Assembly (NCBI RefSeq): GCF_023667495.1
Contig: NZ_JAMOZL010000002.1
Coordinates: 620,001 to 684,000 of the forward strand
Direction: 5' to 3'
Origin: Dyadobacter sp. MSC1_007
GTDB taxonomy: Bacteria > Bacteroidota > Bacteroidia > Cytophagales > Spirosomataceae
Length of the DNA stretch: 64,000 bases
Position 1 is the stretch's first letter. The number at the start of each line of letters is the position of its first letter. The notes below the pieces were generated by a model. That model did no database searches. It saw nothing but the letters and a program-made list of their open reading frames with translations, and was not told the origin of the DNA. Below, in pieces: positions 52,104 to 63,054 of the stretch. The translations under genes and the position numbers were made by a program.

Positions 52104-54564
52104 CTAATCACTTTTTAAATTTTCAAGCGGATTAGTGAGTGACGCCTTGATCGACTGGTAGCTGACCGTTAGCAATGCGATTACAACCGCCAGGGCCGCC
52201 GCCAGAATGAAGATCCACCATTCCAGGTTTACATGATAGGCGTATTCCTGCAACCATTTGTCGACCGCCCACCACGCAACAGGGAAAGCGATCAGGTTGG
52301 AGATCAGGACGAGTGTCAGGAAGTCTTTCGAGAGTAGTGCGGCAAGACTGAATGCGGTAGCACCGAGCACTTTCCGGATACCAATTTCCTTGACACGCTG
52401 CTCTGCTGAGTAGGTTGCCAACCCGAAAAGGCCCAGGCATGCGATAAAAATCGCGGCAAGGGCTGTCCAGATCATCAACGTTTGCCGCCGGGTGGTCTTC
52501 AATGTAAAATTTCGCGAGCTGGTCGTTCAGGAAATGGTATTCGAAAGGATCGTCGGCATCTGCCCGAACCATGGCTGCTTTCAGTTTTTCCAGCGTCGCC
52601 GGAATGTTGCTGGCCTCTATTTTGGCGGTATAGTAGTCTATGCCGTGAATAGGATTTTGGGTGTAGCCTAATACCAGCGGAGCTATTTTGTCCCTTAAAG
52701 ATTGAAAATGAAAATCTTTGACAATACCGACTACCTTCGCTTTAAATGGCGTCCCATCGGCATTGACGGCCTCGAAATCACCGCCATTCGCCGATACCGT
52801 CGGTATCTCGACAAACTGTCCCGCCGGATCGGTGATATCCAGCATCCTGGCGGCTGTTTCATTAAGGAGTACGGAGGTCGAATCGGACGGGTTGTCGAAA
52901 TTCCGACCGCTCGCCAGCCTGACATCATAAGTGTTCAGAAAATCCTTATCCGTCCCAAAAAAGTAAGCATCCCTGGGCTCGGTACGGTTCCCCTGTTCGT
53001 TAATCTTAACCCTCCTGTACATTTTCCATTCCCCGGGCACCCTCGAAGTGACGGATACGCTTTTCACCGAAGGTATACTGGTCATTTCTGCCTTAATTGC
53101 CTCGTAACCGCTCCTTGCCTTACCTGTATTGACGTCGATCACCACGAGCAGGTCCTTGTTGAAGCCCAGGTTGGTATTATTCATGAATTTCACCTGCCGG
53201 TAGAGCACGATTGTTCCAATGATCAGCACGATAGAGACCGTGAACTGGAAAACCACCAGGCCTTTTCGCAACCCCAGACTGCCGCTCTGGTTGATTTTCA
53301 TGCCCTTTAACAACGAAACAGGTTTAAAACCGGAGAGCAGCAGAGCCGGGTAACTTCCCGAAATCAGCCCGATCAGGATCGTGGTGCCGGTAGCGATCAG
53401 CCATATGCGGTAGTTGGTCGAGAAATTGAGTGAGAGTTGTTTTCCGACAAAATCATTGAATGGCCCCAGCACCAGGTTGAGCAAAAGCACTGCCAGGATG
53501 AACGAAACGCCGGTTATCAGCAATGCCTCGAATAGAAATTGATAAACCAAATTCTTGCGGACTGCCCCGATAGATTTGCGTACGCCGATTTCCTTGGCAC
53601 GGTTGGAAGCTCTCGCCGTCGACAGGTTCATGTAATTGATGCCTGCAATGAACAACACAAAAAGCGACACAATTGAAAACATGCGGATATAGGCCGGATT
53701 TCCCTGAGGCATGGCCTCCACATTCGTATTCCTTGCCCCATCGGTAATGTTTTCGGAATACAGATGCATGTCTTTCAATGCTTGCAAACTGAAATGCAGG
53801 CTTGTCCCTTTTTCTGGCTTAAAATTCGAAAGTACCAGGCGGGTCATTTTAGTTGACACGGTTTCAGGCTCCGAGCCGGTCCTCAGCAATGCGTAAATCG
53901 CAAAGCCATTGGAAGACCAGTCGGTTGACGTGAAATTTTTAGAATCATCCGAGCTGGTAGCTTCGGAAATTACATTGTTGAAATCAAAGCTCGAATTACG
54001 CGGATGATTTCTTAAAACACCCGTGATCTTATGAGGATAATCCAAATGGCCCCATTGCAGCTTTTTGCCAAGCACCTGAACAGTTCCGAAAAGCCGCATG
54101 GCCAGATCTTCATTAATAACAATCGAATTCGGCTCCATTAACGCCGTCCTTTTATCTCCCGAAATCAATGGGAAGTCGAAGATTTGAAGGAAATTCTGAT
54201 CGGCCACCGTCACGGTTTCCTGAAAGTTCACGGGATTTTCGGGATTAACCAGGTTCGCCCGTCCGATGCGTTTGATACGGGTCGTATTTTCCACTTCCGG
54301 GATGCTGCGCTTCGATTCCTCCGCCAATTTGTAGCTCGCCGCCCCGATCGTCGTTTCTTCTCCCTTCACATTCTTGTGCTCGACAACCCGGTAAATCCTG
54401 TCCGCATTCACATGCTGCCGGTCAAAAGTGAGTTCATCGAACAGGTACAAGCCGATGAGTAGGAAACAAGTGAGCCCGAAAGTCAGGCCGGCGACATTCA
54501 GTGACGTGTAGAGCTTGTTGCGGACGAGTGTGCGGACCGCGACTGTGAGGTAGTTCCTGATCAT
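52104..54564 (-). pseudogene. FtsX/MacB-type ABC transporter permease, interrupted by a frameshift
   Basis: The frame from 54564 codes for a MacB-like permease: first helix (SLNVAGLTFGLTCFLLIGLY), a periplasmic domain, helices around MFSIVSLFVLFIAGINYMNL and AKEIGVRKSIGAVRKNLVYQ, and a second periplasmic domain. After FYIED (residue 690, about 52495) it runs into nonsense. The expected last FtsX domain (LMIWTALAAIFIACLGLFGL, then EIGIRKVLGATAFS) continues in another frame and stops at 52104. One extra or missing base near 52485-52500 would restore about 820 residues. No ATP-binding gene is adjacent, as is common for these large Bacteroidota permeases. Confidence 0.85.
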
Positions 54565-54775
54565 ATCTCAATTCGTAAAAAGGGTGGCTGGTCATCTTTG
54601 CAATTGCGCCGACAGTCGCAAAAAATGCATAGGGGACATTACCTCAGAACAGAACAAATCCGTACCATTTCGAAAGGCTGCATAAACAGCCAATTTCGAA
54701 ATCCTGACTGTTCGGTAAGGAACGACGGTGTTCAATAATGGACACTGATTACGAATTTTGACTTGCGGCACTAAC

Positions 54776-57514
54776 CTATAAATGCAGCTGAATGCCCGCG
54801 GAAAATGTCCTCGCCCGTGGATACGCGCCATAGTCGTACCCCTGCGAAGCAGGCGCCTGTCCCGAGAAATTCACTTCCGGGTCCCAGCCACGGTATTTGG
54901 TAAGTACAAAAAGGTTTTGTGCGTTGAGAAAAACCCTGGCGGTTTTGTCTTTCCAGAGCGGGATGCGGCAGCCGAGTGAGAGGTTTTGAAGACGGATGAA
55001 GCCAGCTTTTTCGAGATAAAAATTCAGTGGGTAACTACCAAAATTAAAGTCTGCACCCTGCCGTGGAATATTTATATATGGCTGATTGGGATTCCAGGCA
55101 TTTTGCAAAGCATAGTAGGTAGTGTTGCCAATGGTGCCGCCGTGCAGCATTGCACCCATTTGATTCACCACCTTTTGACCATGTTCTCCGCGAAACAGCA
55201 AGCTCAAATCAAGCCTGTTCCATTGCCAGGACGACGAAATTCCCCAGACGACGCTGGGCGTGGGACTGCCGAAATAGTCAGCGCCGGTACCGGGCGGGTG
55301 GGTTTCCCGGGCTGTTCCTACGCGATATGAGATTTCCGTTTCCGGATAGCCAGCATCGCGCAATTCCTGCTCCGAATGCCAGACGGCGTCGCTATGAAAT
55401 CCGAAAAAACTGCCCACCGGCCTGTTCTTTGCTGCATCCCGATCCGTTCCCGGGTAAGCGCTTTTGGGATCCCGAACCCGATTGGAAAGCACGGTCACAT
55501 TCCCTGAAATAATCCCTGTTATTGCCCCGAAAATTTCAAATTTGTTTGATGCAGTGAGCTCGATTCCATGGTTATGTAATCCGCGAGATGCTCCGTAAAA
55601 TCGCTTTACATTGCCTCCCGGCTGCAACATGCCTGTCTGATAGGGGACATGATTGGCCATGTTTTCAAATAGATCCAGTTCGAGCCGCAGCTTCCCTTTC
55701 AGCAAATCCACGACACTTCCCAAGCTTACCAAATGGCTGTACACCTTCGGATCATCCCCGACAATTTGTACGTGGGGCGTCGACACTGAAAAAATGGGCT
55801 GCGTAAAACCATAGTCGGCCACAATCCGAAGCCCGTTCCCAGGCGACGCCAGCCAGCCGGATCTGCCCGGCGCCTGCCATGCTGCACCGCCCCCAATCGA
55901 ATGGAATTGATACGGCTCATAAGTCGCATTTAAAGGCCAGCTTTCCCTTCTTGCATTTAAATTGAAGGTAAAACCGCCGCCAGTTTGAAGGGAAGATTGC
56001 AAGATAAACGAATGAATCCGGGTTTTGCTCCGCGCTCGTGAATACGAAAATGGTGCAGCCAGTGGTGCCAACTCTGCGTCAGGATGGGCCCTTACCGTTT
56101 CGATCCATCGCGTCAGATCTGTTTCATTCGGGCTGGTTGCCAATGCCTCACGTCTCTTGAAATCCTGCCTCGAATAACTGGCAGCAACCAGCAGCACATT
56201 TTTCTTCCACTGTCTTCGGTAATCCAACGCTGTTTCGAATGAATGCTGGTCATGATCGGTAAACGCGCGGCTCGGCGTTGCGGCGTAGTCGGGCACACGG
56301 TTAAAATACTGCCTGTCGAAGGTCGTACCATACTGCGCTCGTAATGACAAACTTTTAATAATGTCAAATTGAAGATATTGTGAAGAAATCATGCGGCGGC
56401 TGTCCGAGTCTGCACCGGAGTTCTGCACCTGTGCCACGGGATTGGCCATATCGAACTTGCCGATCGCCGGCCTGTGAAAGGTTCCGTCTGCATTGTACAC
56501 CGGGCCAAATGGAAAGGCCGTATATACACCGGAAAAAGCACTGCGCATTTGAGCGTTCGCCGTTGCATAGTAAGTACTGGTACCAAGGCGCAGGCGGTTT
56601 TTTAGAAAATTTGCGTCCAGGTTTACACGTATGCTCTTCCGGTCGTAGCCGCTCGCGAGCAATACTCCTTTCTGGTCCGTGAGATTACCTTGAATGGAGA
56701 ATTTCAAAAAGTCCGTCCCTCCGCTAAGTCCAAGCTGGTTCCTGAATGCGGTACCGTTCCGGGTCACCGCGTCAACCCAGTCAATGCCCTGTTGCTGAAA
56801 CGACGGATCTTCAAGGATAGGCGCCAGTTTAAGTGTGTTCGGATAGTATTTTTCTATTTTCCTGCGAAAGGCGATATAGTCTGATGCGTTGAGGATGCCA
56901 GGCTCTCGGGCGATTCGCTGGATCGAAGCCGAAGATTCAAAGTCGATTTTTAACCCATTTGAAGTCGCTCTCTTTGTCCGGATCACAATAACTCCGTTGC
57001 TACCGCGACTACCGTACATGGCCATCGCAGAGCCATTTTTGACCACTTCAATGGATTCAATATCAGCCGGATTAAGAATTGACAAAGGATTAGCCGCCAT
57101 CGGTTGCCATTGGGGCTCAAACATACGCGTCCTGTAATCAGCCGAGTAAAAATCAATCGGCATCCCATCGATCACATAAAGTGGTTCCGACGAGCTGAAC
57201 ATAGTGGAAGTCCCCCGCACTCTCACCGAAAAATCTCCGCCCGGCGCACCGTTCGTCTCTGTCACCCGCACACCAGCCATTTGCCCGGCTATTAATTGCT
57301 CGGGCGTCGCGGCTACCAGTTTTTGCCCATTATGAATAATCCTTCGGCCGGCCCAGGGTGAGTTATCGCTTAAAACGTCGATAGAAAATGCCTTGACGGA
57401 ATCCCGGCCGGAAGAATCGCCTGGAAATGACTGTGCATTGACATAGGAAATCGCCAGGAACGTAAAAAACAACCCGAAACGCAGGCTAATCACCACAGAG
57501 TAAAATCGATTCAT
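54776..57514 (-). CDS. Orphan SusC/RagA-like TonB-dependent transporter
   Basis: The 912-residue protein lacks the carboxypeptidase-like N-terminal domain: after the signal (FGLFFTFLAISYVNAQ) come about 45 unrelated residues and then the plug (about 70-185: IAGQMAGVRVTETNGAPGGD, PLYVIDGMPI, LNPADIESIEVVKNGSAMAM, YGSRGSNGVIVIRTKR). The barrel follows and ends ARTFSAGIQLHL. There is no SusD gene on either side. It is divergent from the barrel-less plug protein at 57670, with 155 bp between. It is on the same strand as the ABC permease gene. Confidence 0.88.
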   Translation of the reverse strand: MNRFYSVVISLRFGLFFTFLAISYVNAQSFPGDSSGRDSVKAFSIDVLSDNSPWAGRRIIHNGQKLVAATPEQLIAGQMAGVRVTETNGAPGGDFSVRVRGTSTMFSSSEPLYVIDGMPIDFYSADYRTRMFEPQWQPMAANPLSILNPADIESIEVVKNGSAMAMYGSRGSNGVIVIRTKRATSNGLKIDFESSASIQRIAREPGILNASDYIAFRRKIEKYYPNTLKLAPILEDPSFQQQGIDWVDAVTRNGTAFRNQLGLSGGTDFLKFSIQGNLTDQKGVLLASGYDRKSIRVNLDANFLKNRLRLGTSTYYATANAQMRSAFSGVYTAFPFGPVYNADGTFHRPAIGKFDMANPVAQVQNSGADSDSRRMISSQYLQFDIIKSLSLRAQYGTTFDRQYFNRVPDYAATPSRAFTDHDQHSFETALDYRRQWKKNVLLVAASYSRQDFKRREALATSPNETDLTRWIETVRAHPDAELAPLAAPFSYSRARSKTRIHSFILQSSLQTGGGFTFNLNARRESWPLNATYEPYQFHSIGGGAAWQAPGRSGWLASPGNGLRIVADYGFTQPIFSVSTPHVQIVGDDPKVYSHLVSLGSVVDLLKGKLRLELDLFENMANHVPYQTGMLQPGGNVKRFYGASRGLHNHGIELTASNKFEIFGAITGIISGNVTVLSNRVRDPKSAYPGTDRDAAKNRPVGSFFGFHSDAVWHSEQELRDAGYPETEISYRVGTARETHPPGTGADYFGSPTPSVVWGISSSWQWNRLDLSLLFRGEHGQKVVNQMGAMLHGGTIGNTTYYALQNAWNPNQPYINIPRQGADFNFGSYPLNFYLEKAGFIRLQNLSLGCRIPLWKDKTARVFLNAQNLFVLTKYRGWDPEVNFSGQAPASQGYDYGAYPRARTFSAGIQLHL

Positions 57515-57669
57515 TCAGAATGGATAGAGGTATGTAACTTATGTTATATTCAATTCGCCAAAAATACGGCAGCCGCGCGGGATTCAAAAGGATTCTGGAC
57601 AGTTGGAGATAATGCAACCATAGTTATAATTACGCAACGAAGTTCTTTTTTCAAAGTAATTGAATAACT

Positions 57670-60600
57670 ATGCGCTGCTTGTTCCTCCCTGGTTGGATAA
57701 CTATTATGCTCCTAAGCATCTCTATGGTGGTTTTGGGGCAAAAGACCGCCATATTAAGTGGCTATGTAATGGATGAGGCGTCGGGCAAACCGATGCCGTT
57801 TGCCAATGTATATGTAAACGGCAGCACGCAGGGGGCAGTCACCGACGAAAAGGGCTATTATGCACTAGCCGGTTTGCCACTGGGTACGGTCGAAATAGTC
57901 GCTTCATTTGTTGGCTATCAATCTGCTGCACAGAAAATACGGTTTGAAAATACGTCTGCAAAAAAAGCCGATTTTCGGCTGAAACCAAGTGCTCAAATGC
58001 TGGATGCGGTGACGGTAAAGGGATCCCGGAAGCGCTCGGAGCGATATTTACGTGAATTTAAAAGACAACTCTTCGGCGAGCCGTTTGGCGGGCAGTGCCT
58101 GCTTGTAAACAGCGAAGTCCTCAATTTTGAAGAAGTTAACGGTCATCTGTACGCAACGGCAAATGAACCTTTGATTATTGACAATCAGGCGCTGGGTTAC
58201 CGACTGATTTATGATTTGCAACATTTCGATGGTGATGCGTCCGGCAAGGTTTATTCTGCGGGTACTGCCCGTTTTGAAGAACTGAAAGCCGCGAACGAAC
58301 GGGAGGCAAACCGGTTCCGGCGTAACCGGCTGATTGCGTACAAAGGGTCGATCAGGCACCTAATGGCTACGCTCATTGATAACACGTTCGAGCAGGCAGG
58401 CTTTCTGGTTTATCAGGAAGATGCCGCTAAACCGATGCCCATTGAACGGCGGTTGATCACACTTGCCGATGCGGTGAGCGCTTACAAGCGTTTGGTTCCA
58501 GTCAAGGCTTCTGCGTTGATCCAGCCCGGTCGGTTACCGAATGAACGGCGACTGGTTTCGGCCATGAAACTGATCGTTTTCTATACGCCTGGCTCCTCTG
58601 GTTTTTCGCCGTATCCTGATGCCCGTTACGCCTATACGGAAATGAAACTTCCTGGCGGGCAAATGCAAATGACGATCGATGGGGTTATTACAATGCCGGA
58701 AGGGATGGAAGCCAAAGGCTCGATGGGTAATGACAGACTATCGACGATGCTTCCCGCGGAATGGAAACCGGAAGGCAATGAGAAAGAGCTGGTTACAAAT
58801 GGACCGCTGGCGACTCAGGGAAAACTTGCTTTCCCCGACGCCGGGTTAGGGCGCATCAATGAGGCCTTCAACGAGCGATTCAAGCTGCTGGCCCCAACAT
58901 TGTTTGTGCATATCGACAAACCGTTTTACGCCACCGGGGACCGGCTCTGGATGAGTACCTATTTACTCGACGCGGCCAGTCACCAGCGGATAAGCGGCGA
59001 AACGGCCATGCATGTCGACTTGCTTACGCCGACAGGAAAATTGGTACAGCACCAGTGGGTACGTATCGTGGACGGACGTGGCGAAGGAAATTTCCGACTG
59101 TCTGATACGCTTATGACGGGCACCTATCGCCTGCGTGCCTATACCGACGAAGACGATGCTCAACGGCGCCCGGCTTTCGAACGGAATGTGGCCATCTACA
59201 ATCTGTTTCGTAACGACATATCGAAAGGTAGCGATTCACTTTCTCAGCAATTAGACATTCAGATTTTGCCGGAAGGCGGTCGCTGGGTTTCAGGATTGCC
59301 TGCTCGGCTGGGCGTAAAAGTTGTGCAGCCCAATGGTCGTGGCTTGCCTATCGCGGGACGCATTGTCGACGACCTGGGTGCTGAGGTAGTTCGTTTCAAG
59401 ACTAATCAGCAGGGGATGACCAGTGTTTTGATGCAGCCAAAGACGCAGCGGATTTATCATGCCGAAGTAATGTATAACAACCAGCAGCAACGCGTTACTT
59501 TACCCATGCCCGAAACGGAAGGGTTGTTGCTCTCAGCTGATGCGATCAGCGATACAACCCGTTTGGCATTGACCATTATGAGCTCAAACCAAGCTGTTAC
59601 CGACTCGGTGTATATCCTGGTTCAGCAACGTGGCCATGTGGTCGATCAACGAAAAATTGTCCTGCAAAATGGGCTGGCGAAGATAAGCTTGCCGATGATG
59701 AACTGGCTGCCAGGGCTTGCGCAAATCACGCTTTATGATGCAATCGGCAAACCGCAGGCCGAACGATTGGCGTTTGTACCCGAATCCATTGCGCCGGTAG
59801 GTGTGGTGTTGGGATTCAATAAAGCCCGGTATCAGCCGCGCGAACAGGTCGTTTTGAGTGTCAAGCTGAGCGACAACGGATCACCGGCATTAGCCGCATT
59901 GTCGGCTTCAATCACCGATGTCGGTAAAGTGCCTGACGATACCGCGGACGCTACTTTGCAAGCACATTTACTGCTAACGGGAGAGCTTCGCGGTCGGGTT
60001 GAAAATCCAAATCAATATGTAGTGAACCCCTCGGCCGAAATCCGGCGGGCCCTGGACGACCTGCTGTTGACGCAAGGCTGGCGAAGGGTTAGTGGCACGC
60101 CTGAAACGGACTCGCTCGGTGGTGTATCGCTTAGAGGGCGCATTTTGAATGCAAAAAAGCAACCAATATCCGGCGCGCAGGTGATCGTGGCCTCCACAAT
60201 GCCCGGGCAATCGTTCATAAGATCAGCCGGTGCTGACGAGCAGGGGCGCTTTCGGCTGGCAGGGATGGCCATTTCCGATACAGTACAGCTAATTGCGCAA
60301 ATTGCTGATCGGCATTTTAAAAACATTTCTGCAAGTGAAGCATTTCTGATACAGGAAGGGCCTGGTGAACGATGGGAAACAGGCAAAATAGCTGAGGCGC
60401 CGGATTGGTCGGCGGTACGGGCTCAGCTGGAAGATGCCCGGACCAGGCAAGAAGCAAATCCCGACGCGTACCGTGATAAGAATGTGAAAGAGCTCAATGA
60501 AGTGACGGTTAGGGCGAAAAAATACAATGAAAGGCCGGAAGATATCCAGCTGCGTAGTTTGCACGATGCGGCCGATGCTGTTGTCATTTTCGATGAGAAG

Positions 60601-61233
60601 TCGCCCGCTTACTCCAATCTGTACGAAATGATTCAGGGGCGATTTGCCGGAGTGACTGTGGCACGAACCACCGCTACACCTGGCGGGCCGCCATCACCCC
60701 CTGGATATCTTGTGTCAATTCGGGGCATGAGTAGCTATAAGAGTGGTACACAGCCATTGTTTTTAATGGATGGCGTGCATATTCAAGACCGTGATGGAAC
60801 CGCTTTGATGACCTTTAATCCGCGGGATATTGAACGCATCGAAGTTCTGAAAAATGCTGGTACAGCGGGTATATATGGCGTTCAGGGAGGGAATGGGGTT
60901 ATTGCTTTCTATTCCAAGGGCGCACGGTCTGCTCAGGCAGGCGCGACACCCGGCAAAACTATGACGCCGGTTCAATTCATCGGCTATCCGTCTGTTCAGC
61001 GCGAATTTTATGTGCCACGCTATGATACGGAAATGTCCAACAGCACTATTTCCGGTCCCGTAGATAGCCGCGATGTTCTGTACTGGAAACCGATGATGCA
61101 AACGGACGGTCAAGGGCAAAGCCAGCTGCGTTTTCCGCTGTCCGACGTAGTGCAAACCCTGCGTGTGGTGATACAAGGCATTACGACCGACGGACGTCCG
61201 GTGCATTGTGTTCAGTTGATGCGGGTCCAATGA
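57670..61233 (+). CDS. Macroglobulin-like protein with carboxypeptidase-like and TonB-plug domains, no barrel
   Basis: A 1187-residue protein with a signal peptide (ITIMLLSISMVVLGQ). The N-terminal carboxypeptidase-like domain is at 27-110 (LSGYVMDEASGKPMPFANVY). The centre has a macroglobulin MG2-type segment (FVHIDKPFYATGDRLWMSTY) and further Ig-like domains. Near the C-terminus (about 978-1084) is a TonB-plug-like domain (PLFLMDGVHI, FNPRDIERIEVLKNAGTAGI, YGVQGGNGVIAFYSKG). The last 100 residues end in a macroglobulin-type strand set (YWKPMMQTDGQGQSQLRFPL). It cannot form a barrel. Family members are found beside transporters in Bacteroidota; the role is unknown. Confidence 0.82.
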   Translation: MRCLFLPGWITIMLLSISMVVLGQKTAILSGYVMDEASGKPMPFANVYVNGSTQGAVTDEKGYYALAGLPLGTVEIVASFVGYQSAAQKIRFENTSAKKADFRLKPSAQMLDAVTVKGSRKRSERYLREFKRQLFGEPFGGQCLLVNSEVLNFEEVNGHLYATANEPLIIDNQALGYRLIYDLQHFDGDASGKVYSAGTARFEELKAANEREANRFRRNRLIAYKGSIRHLMATLIDNTFEQAGFLVYQEDAAKPMPIERRLITLADAVSAYKRLVPVKASALIQPGRLPNERRLVSAMKLIVFYTPGSSGFSPYPDARYAYTEMKLPGGQMQMTIDGVITMPEGMEAKGSMGNDRLSTMLPAEWKPEGNEKELVTNGPLATQGKLAFPDAGLGRINEAFNERFKLLAPTLFVHIDKPFYATGDRLWMSTYLLDAASHQRISGETAMHVDLLTPTGKLVQHQWVRIVDGRGEGNFRLSDTLMTGTYRLRAYTDEDDAQRRPAFERNVAIYNLFRNDISKGSDSLSQQLDIQILPEGGRWVSGLPARLGVKVVQPNGRGLPIAGRIVDDLGAEVVRFKTNQQGMTSVLMQPKTQRIYHAEVMYNNQQQRVTLPMPETEGLLLSADAISDTTRLALTIMSSNQAVTDSVYILVQQRGHVVDQRKIVLQNGLAKISLPMMNWLPGLAQITLYDAIGKPQAERLAFVPESIAPVGVVLGFNKARYQPREQVVLSVKLSDNGSPALAALSASITDVGKVPDDTADATLQAHLLLTGELRGRVENPNQYVVNPSAEIRRALDDLLLTQGWRRVSGTPETDSLGGVSLRGRILNAKKQPISGAQVIVASTMPGQSFIRSAGADEQGRFRLAGMAISDTVQLIAQIADRHFKNISASEAFLIQEGPGERWETGKIAEAPDWSAVRAQLEDARTRQEANPDAYRDKNVKELNEVTVRAKKYNERPEDIQLRSLHDAADAVVIFDEKSPAYSNLYEMIQGRFAGVTVARTTATPGGPPSPPGYLVSIRGMSSYKSGTQPLFLMDGVHIQDRDGTALMTFNPRDIERIEVLKNAGTAGIYGVQGGNGVIAFYSKGARSAQAGATPGKTMTPVQFIGYPSVQREFYVPRYDTEMSNSTISGPVDSRDVLYWKPMMQTDGQGQSQLRFPLSDVVQTLRVVIQGITTDGRPVHCVQLMRVQ

Positions 61234-61254
61234 CTGGTATCTTTGCTGGTTTAC

Positions 61255-61899
61255 TTACTTGGCTTTCTTTTTTAAAAAATAGAGATAATCGCCATCAAAG
61301 TAGCTCCCTACACTGGTGATAACCGCGGGGTATATCATGTCCGCCTGCACGAAACCTTCGGTGCAAAGTGAATCTTTACTATCGGTGTGCACTACAAACT
61401 TCAAAGTGGCTTTACTATCGACGGGACTTTTGGCCAAAGCAGGAGTCCAGGTTATTCCTGAATACTGCGCGCTGCTGCCTGTATTTCCGACCCGTTCGAA
61501 GATACCGGATGGTGTGACGTCGCCCGATGATAAAGTGGGATTGGATATTAACAAGCACTGCTGAAACCTGCCGTAGATTCTGAAAGATGGGTTTACCGAC
61601 GATTCCTCGCGTTTGGTTACGGTCAGTGTCACTTCCCGGGCAAACTGATCTGATTCATTCAAATAGAACAGCCGGTTTTCAGCAATATCAGTGTATCCAT
61701 TTGGATCAGCCTGATTTGCAACCGTCAGCTGCCAGAAGTAACCCGGTCCCGTACGGTTACCGACCGGCGCGAAATGCCCACCTCCCGGCCTGTCATCATC
61801 AGGCTCAGGATTTTTCTTTTTACAATCCCAAATAATTAGCGTCAAAATAAAAAACACTATGAGACGGACAATTTTACTCATCAGGTGAAAGTTCTTCAT
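61255..61899 (-). CDS. Small probable lipoprotein
   Basis: A 214-residue protein with a hydrophobic leader (IVRLIVFFILTLIIWDC) and a Cys26 followed by KKKNPEPDDD, typical of lipoproteins although the lipobox is weak. The mature part appears beta-rich. No family is recognised. It is convergent with the plug protein gene and divergent from the imelysin gene, 69 bp away. Confidence 0.65.
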   Translation of the reverse strand: MKNFHLMSKIVRLIVFFILTLIIWDCKKKNPEPDDDRPGGGHFAPVGNRTGPGYFWQLTVANQADPNGYTDIAENRLFYLNESDQFAREVTLTVTKREESSVNPSFRIYGRFQQCLLISNPTLSSGDVTPSGIFERVGNTGSSAQYSGITWTPALAKSPVDSKATLKFVVHTDSKDSLCTEGFVQADMIYPAVITSVGSYFDGDYLYFLKKKAK

Positions 61900-61968
61900 G
61901 TGACCGTTAGTCTATTTAATGTTACAACGAAAAGCTTTGGTAAAAAGTAAGTCTGTTTAAAGACCGCT

Positions 61969-63054
61969 ATGAAATATTTTCTATGTCTCTTCTTAGTGCT
62001 TTTGCTTGGATGTTCCAATGAAAAGGACCCGGGCCCTATTTCGCTTTCCGACCGCGAAACCGCTTTACAGGGCATTGGCAGTGCCGCCATCATTCGCAGC
62101 TTTCTCGAACTTCAAAATTCAGCGAACGCACTGAACGAGTTTGCAATTTCCTATCAACACGATTCTACCAGCACTCAAAAACTGCTTGTGCTAAGAAAAG
62201 AGTGGGTCAATTCGGCCGTCGCCTGGAAAACGGCAGCGATATTTTTGCAAGGTAAATTCAGTACCGATATTTCTTCGTCCAATCTTTATGCTCAGGCAAA
62301 TGCCAACGCAATAGAGGATATTATTTCGTCCAATGTTCCACGATTTGACCAGACTTACATGCGATCACTTTTAGAGACGTCCACAGGTCTGGCGGCGATC
62401 GAATATCTGATATACGGGACTAACAGAGAAAACGCAGCGTCGGTAATAGCTGCGTTTAGTGCCAGGGGTTCACGCCGCGGGGCTTTCCTCCGTGGACTAT
62501 GTCTGGATTTGAAGCGACGCAGCGACCAGCTGTTGTATCAATGGAGCACGGGAGGCAACGGTTATCTTAATCAATTTGTGGCGTCGAGCGGCCCTGAGCG
62601 AAGTTCTTCCATCGGCGTGTTGACGGACAATATGATCGCTACCATTGCCAAAATAAAAGAAGAAAGGCTTGGTGCACCGTTAGGGGTCAATGAGGGGACT
62701 GCCCGCCCGGCCCTAGTCGAATCTAAATATAGCGGCGAGTCGACAGCCTTGCTTCGCGCTGAATTAAAAAGTGTAGAACAGTCATTTTCAGCATGGAGGA
62801 CAGATGGCATCGGCGCGCGCGCGTTATACTGGCTTCTGGACCAGGCAGGTGCCAAATCGGCTGATATGGCGCTCAGTAAAGCCCTTGAAGCGCAATTTAT
62901 GGATATCGTCTATAAACTCAACCTGATCAAAACTCCTCTGGAACAAGCAATTTTAACTGATCCGCAGCAAGTGATGGCTGTGTACGAATCAGTCGGGAAA
63001 TTGCAAAATATGCTTCAAAACGAAGTCATTGCCGGGCTCCACTTCCGGGATTAG
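61969..63054 (+). CDS. Imelysin family lipoprotein (M75-type, iron-uptake related)
   Basis: A 361-residue protein with a lipobox (LVLLLGC, Cys15). The imelysin-like helical bundle has the motif GLAAIEYLIYG (140-150), where the His of the classical GxHxxE pattern is replaced by Ala, as in several bacterial homologues. It has the usual second half (LRAELKSVEQSFSAWRTDGI ... ALYWLLDQAGAKSADMALSK). Imelysins (IrpA, EfeO-related) take part in iron uptake in the periplasm, but proteolysis is doubtful. The neighbouring orphan TonB transporter is compatible with metal acquisition; that link is inference. Confidence 0.85.
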   Translation: MKYFLCLFLVLLLGCSNEKDPGPISLSDRETALQGIGSAAIIRSFLELQNSANALNEFAISYQHDSTSTQKLLVLRKEWVNSAVAWKTAAIFLQGKFSTDISSSNLYAQANANAIEDIISSNVPRFDQTYMRSLLETSTGLAAIEYLIYGTNRENAASVIAAFSARGSRRGAFLRGLCLDLKRRSDQLLYQWSTGGNGYLNQFVASSGPERSSSIGVLTDNMIATIAKIKEERLGAPLGVNEGTARPALVESKYSGESTALLRAELKSVEQSFSAWRTDGIGARALYWLLDQAGAKSADMALSKALEAQFMDIVYKLNLIKTPLEQAILTDPQQVMAVYESVGKLQNMLQNEVIAGLHFRD

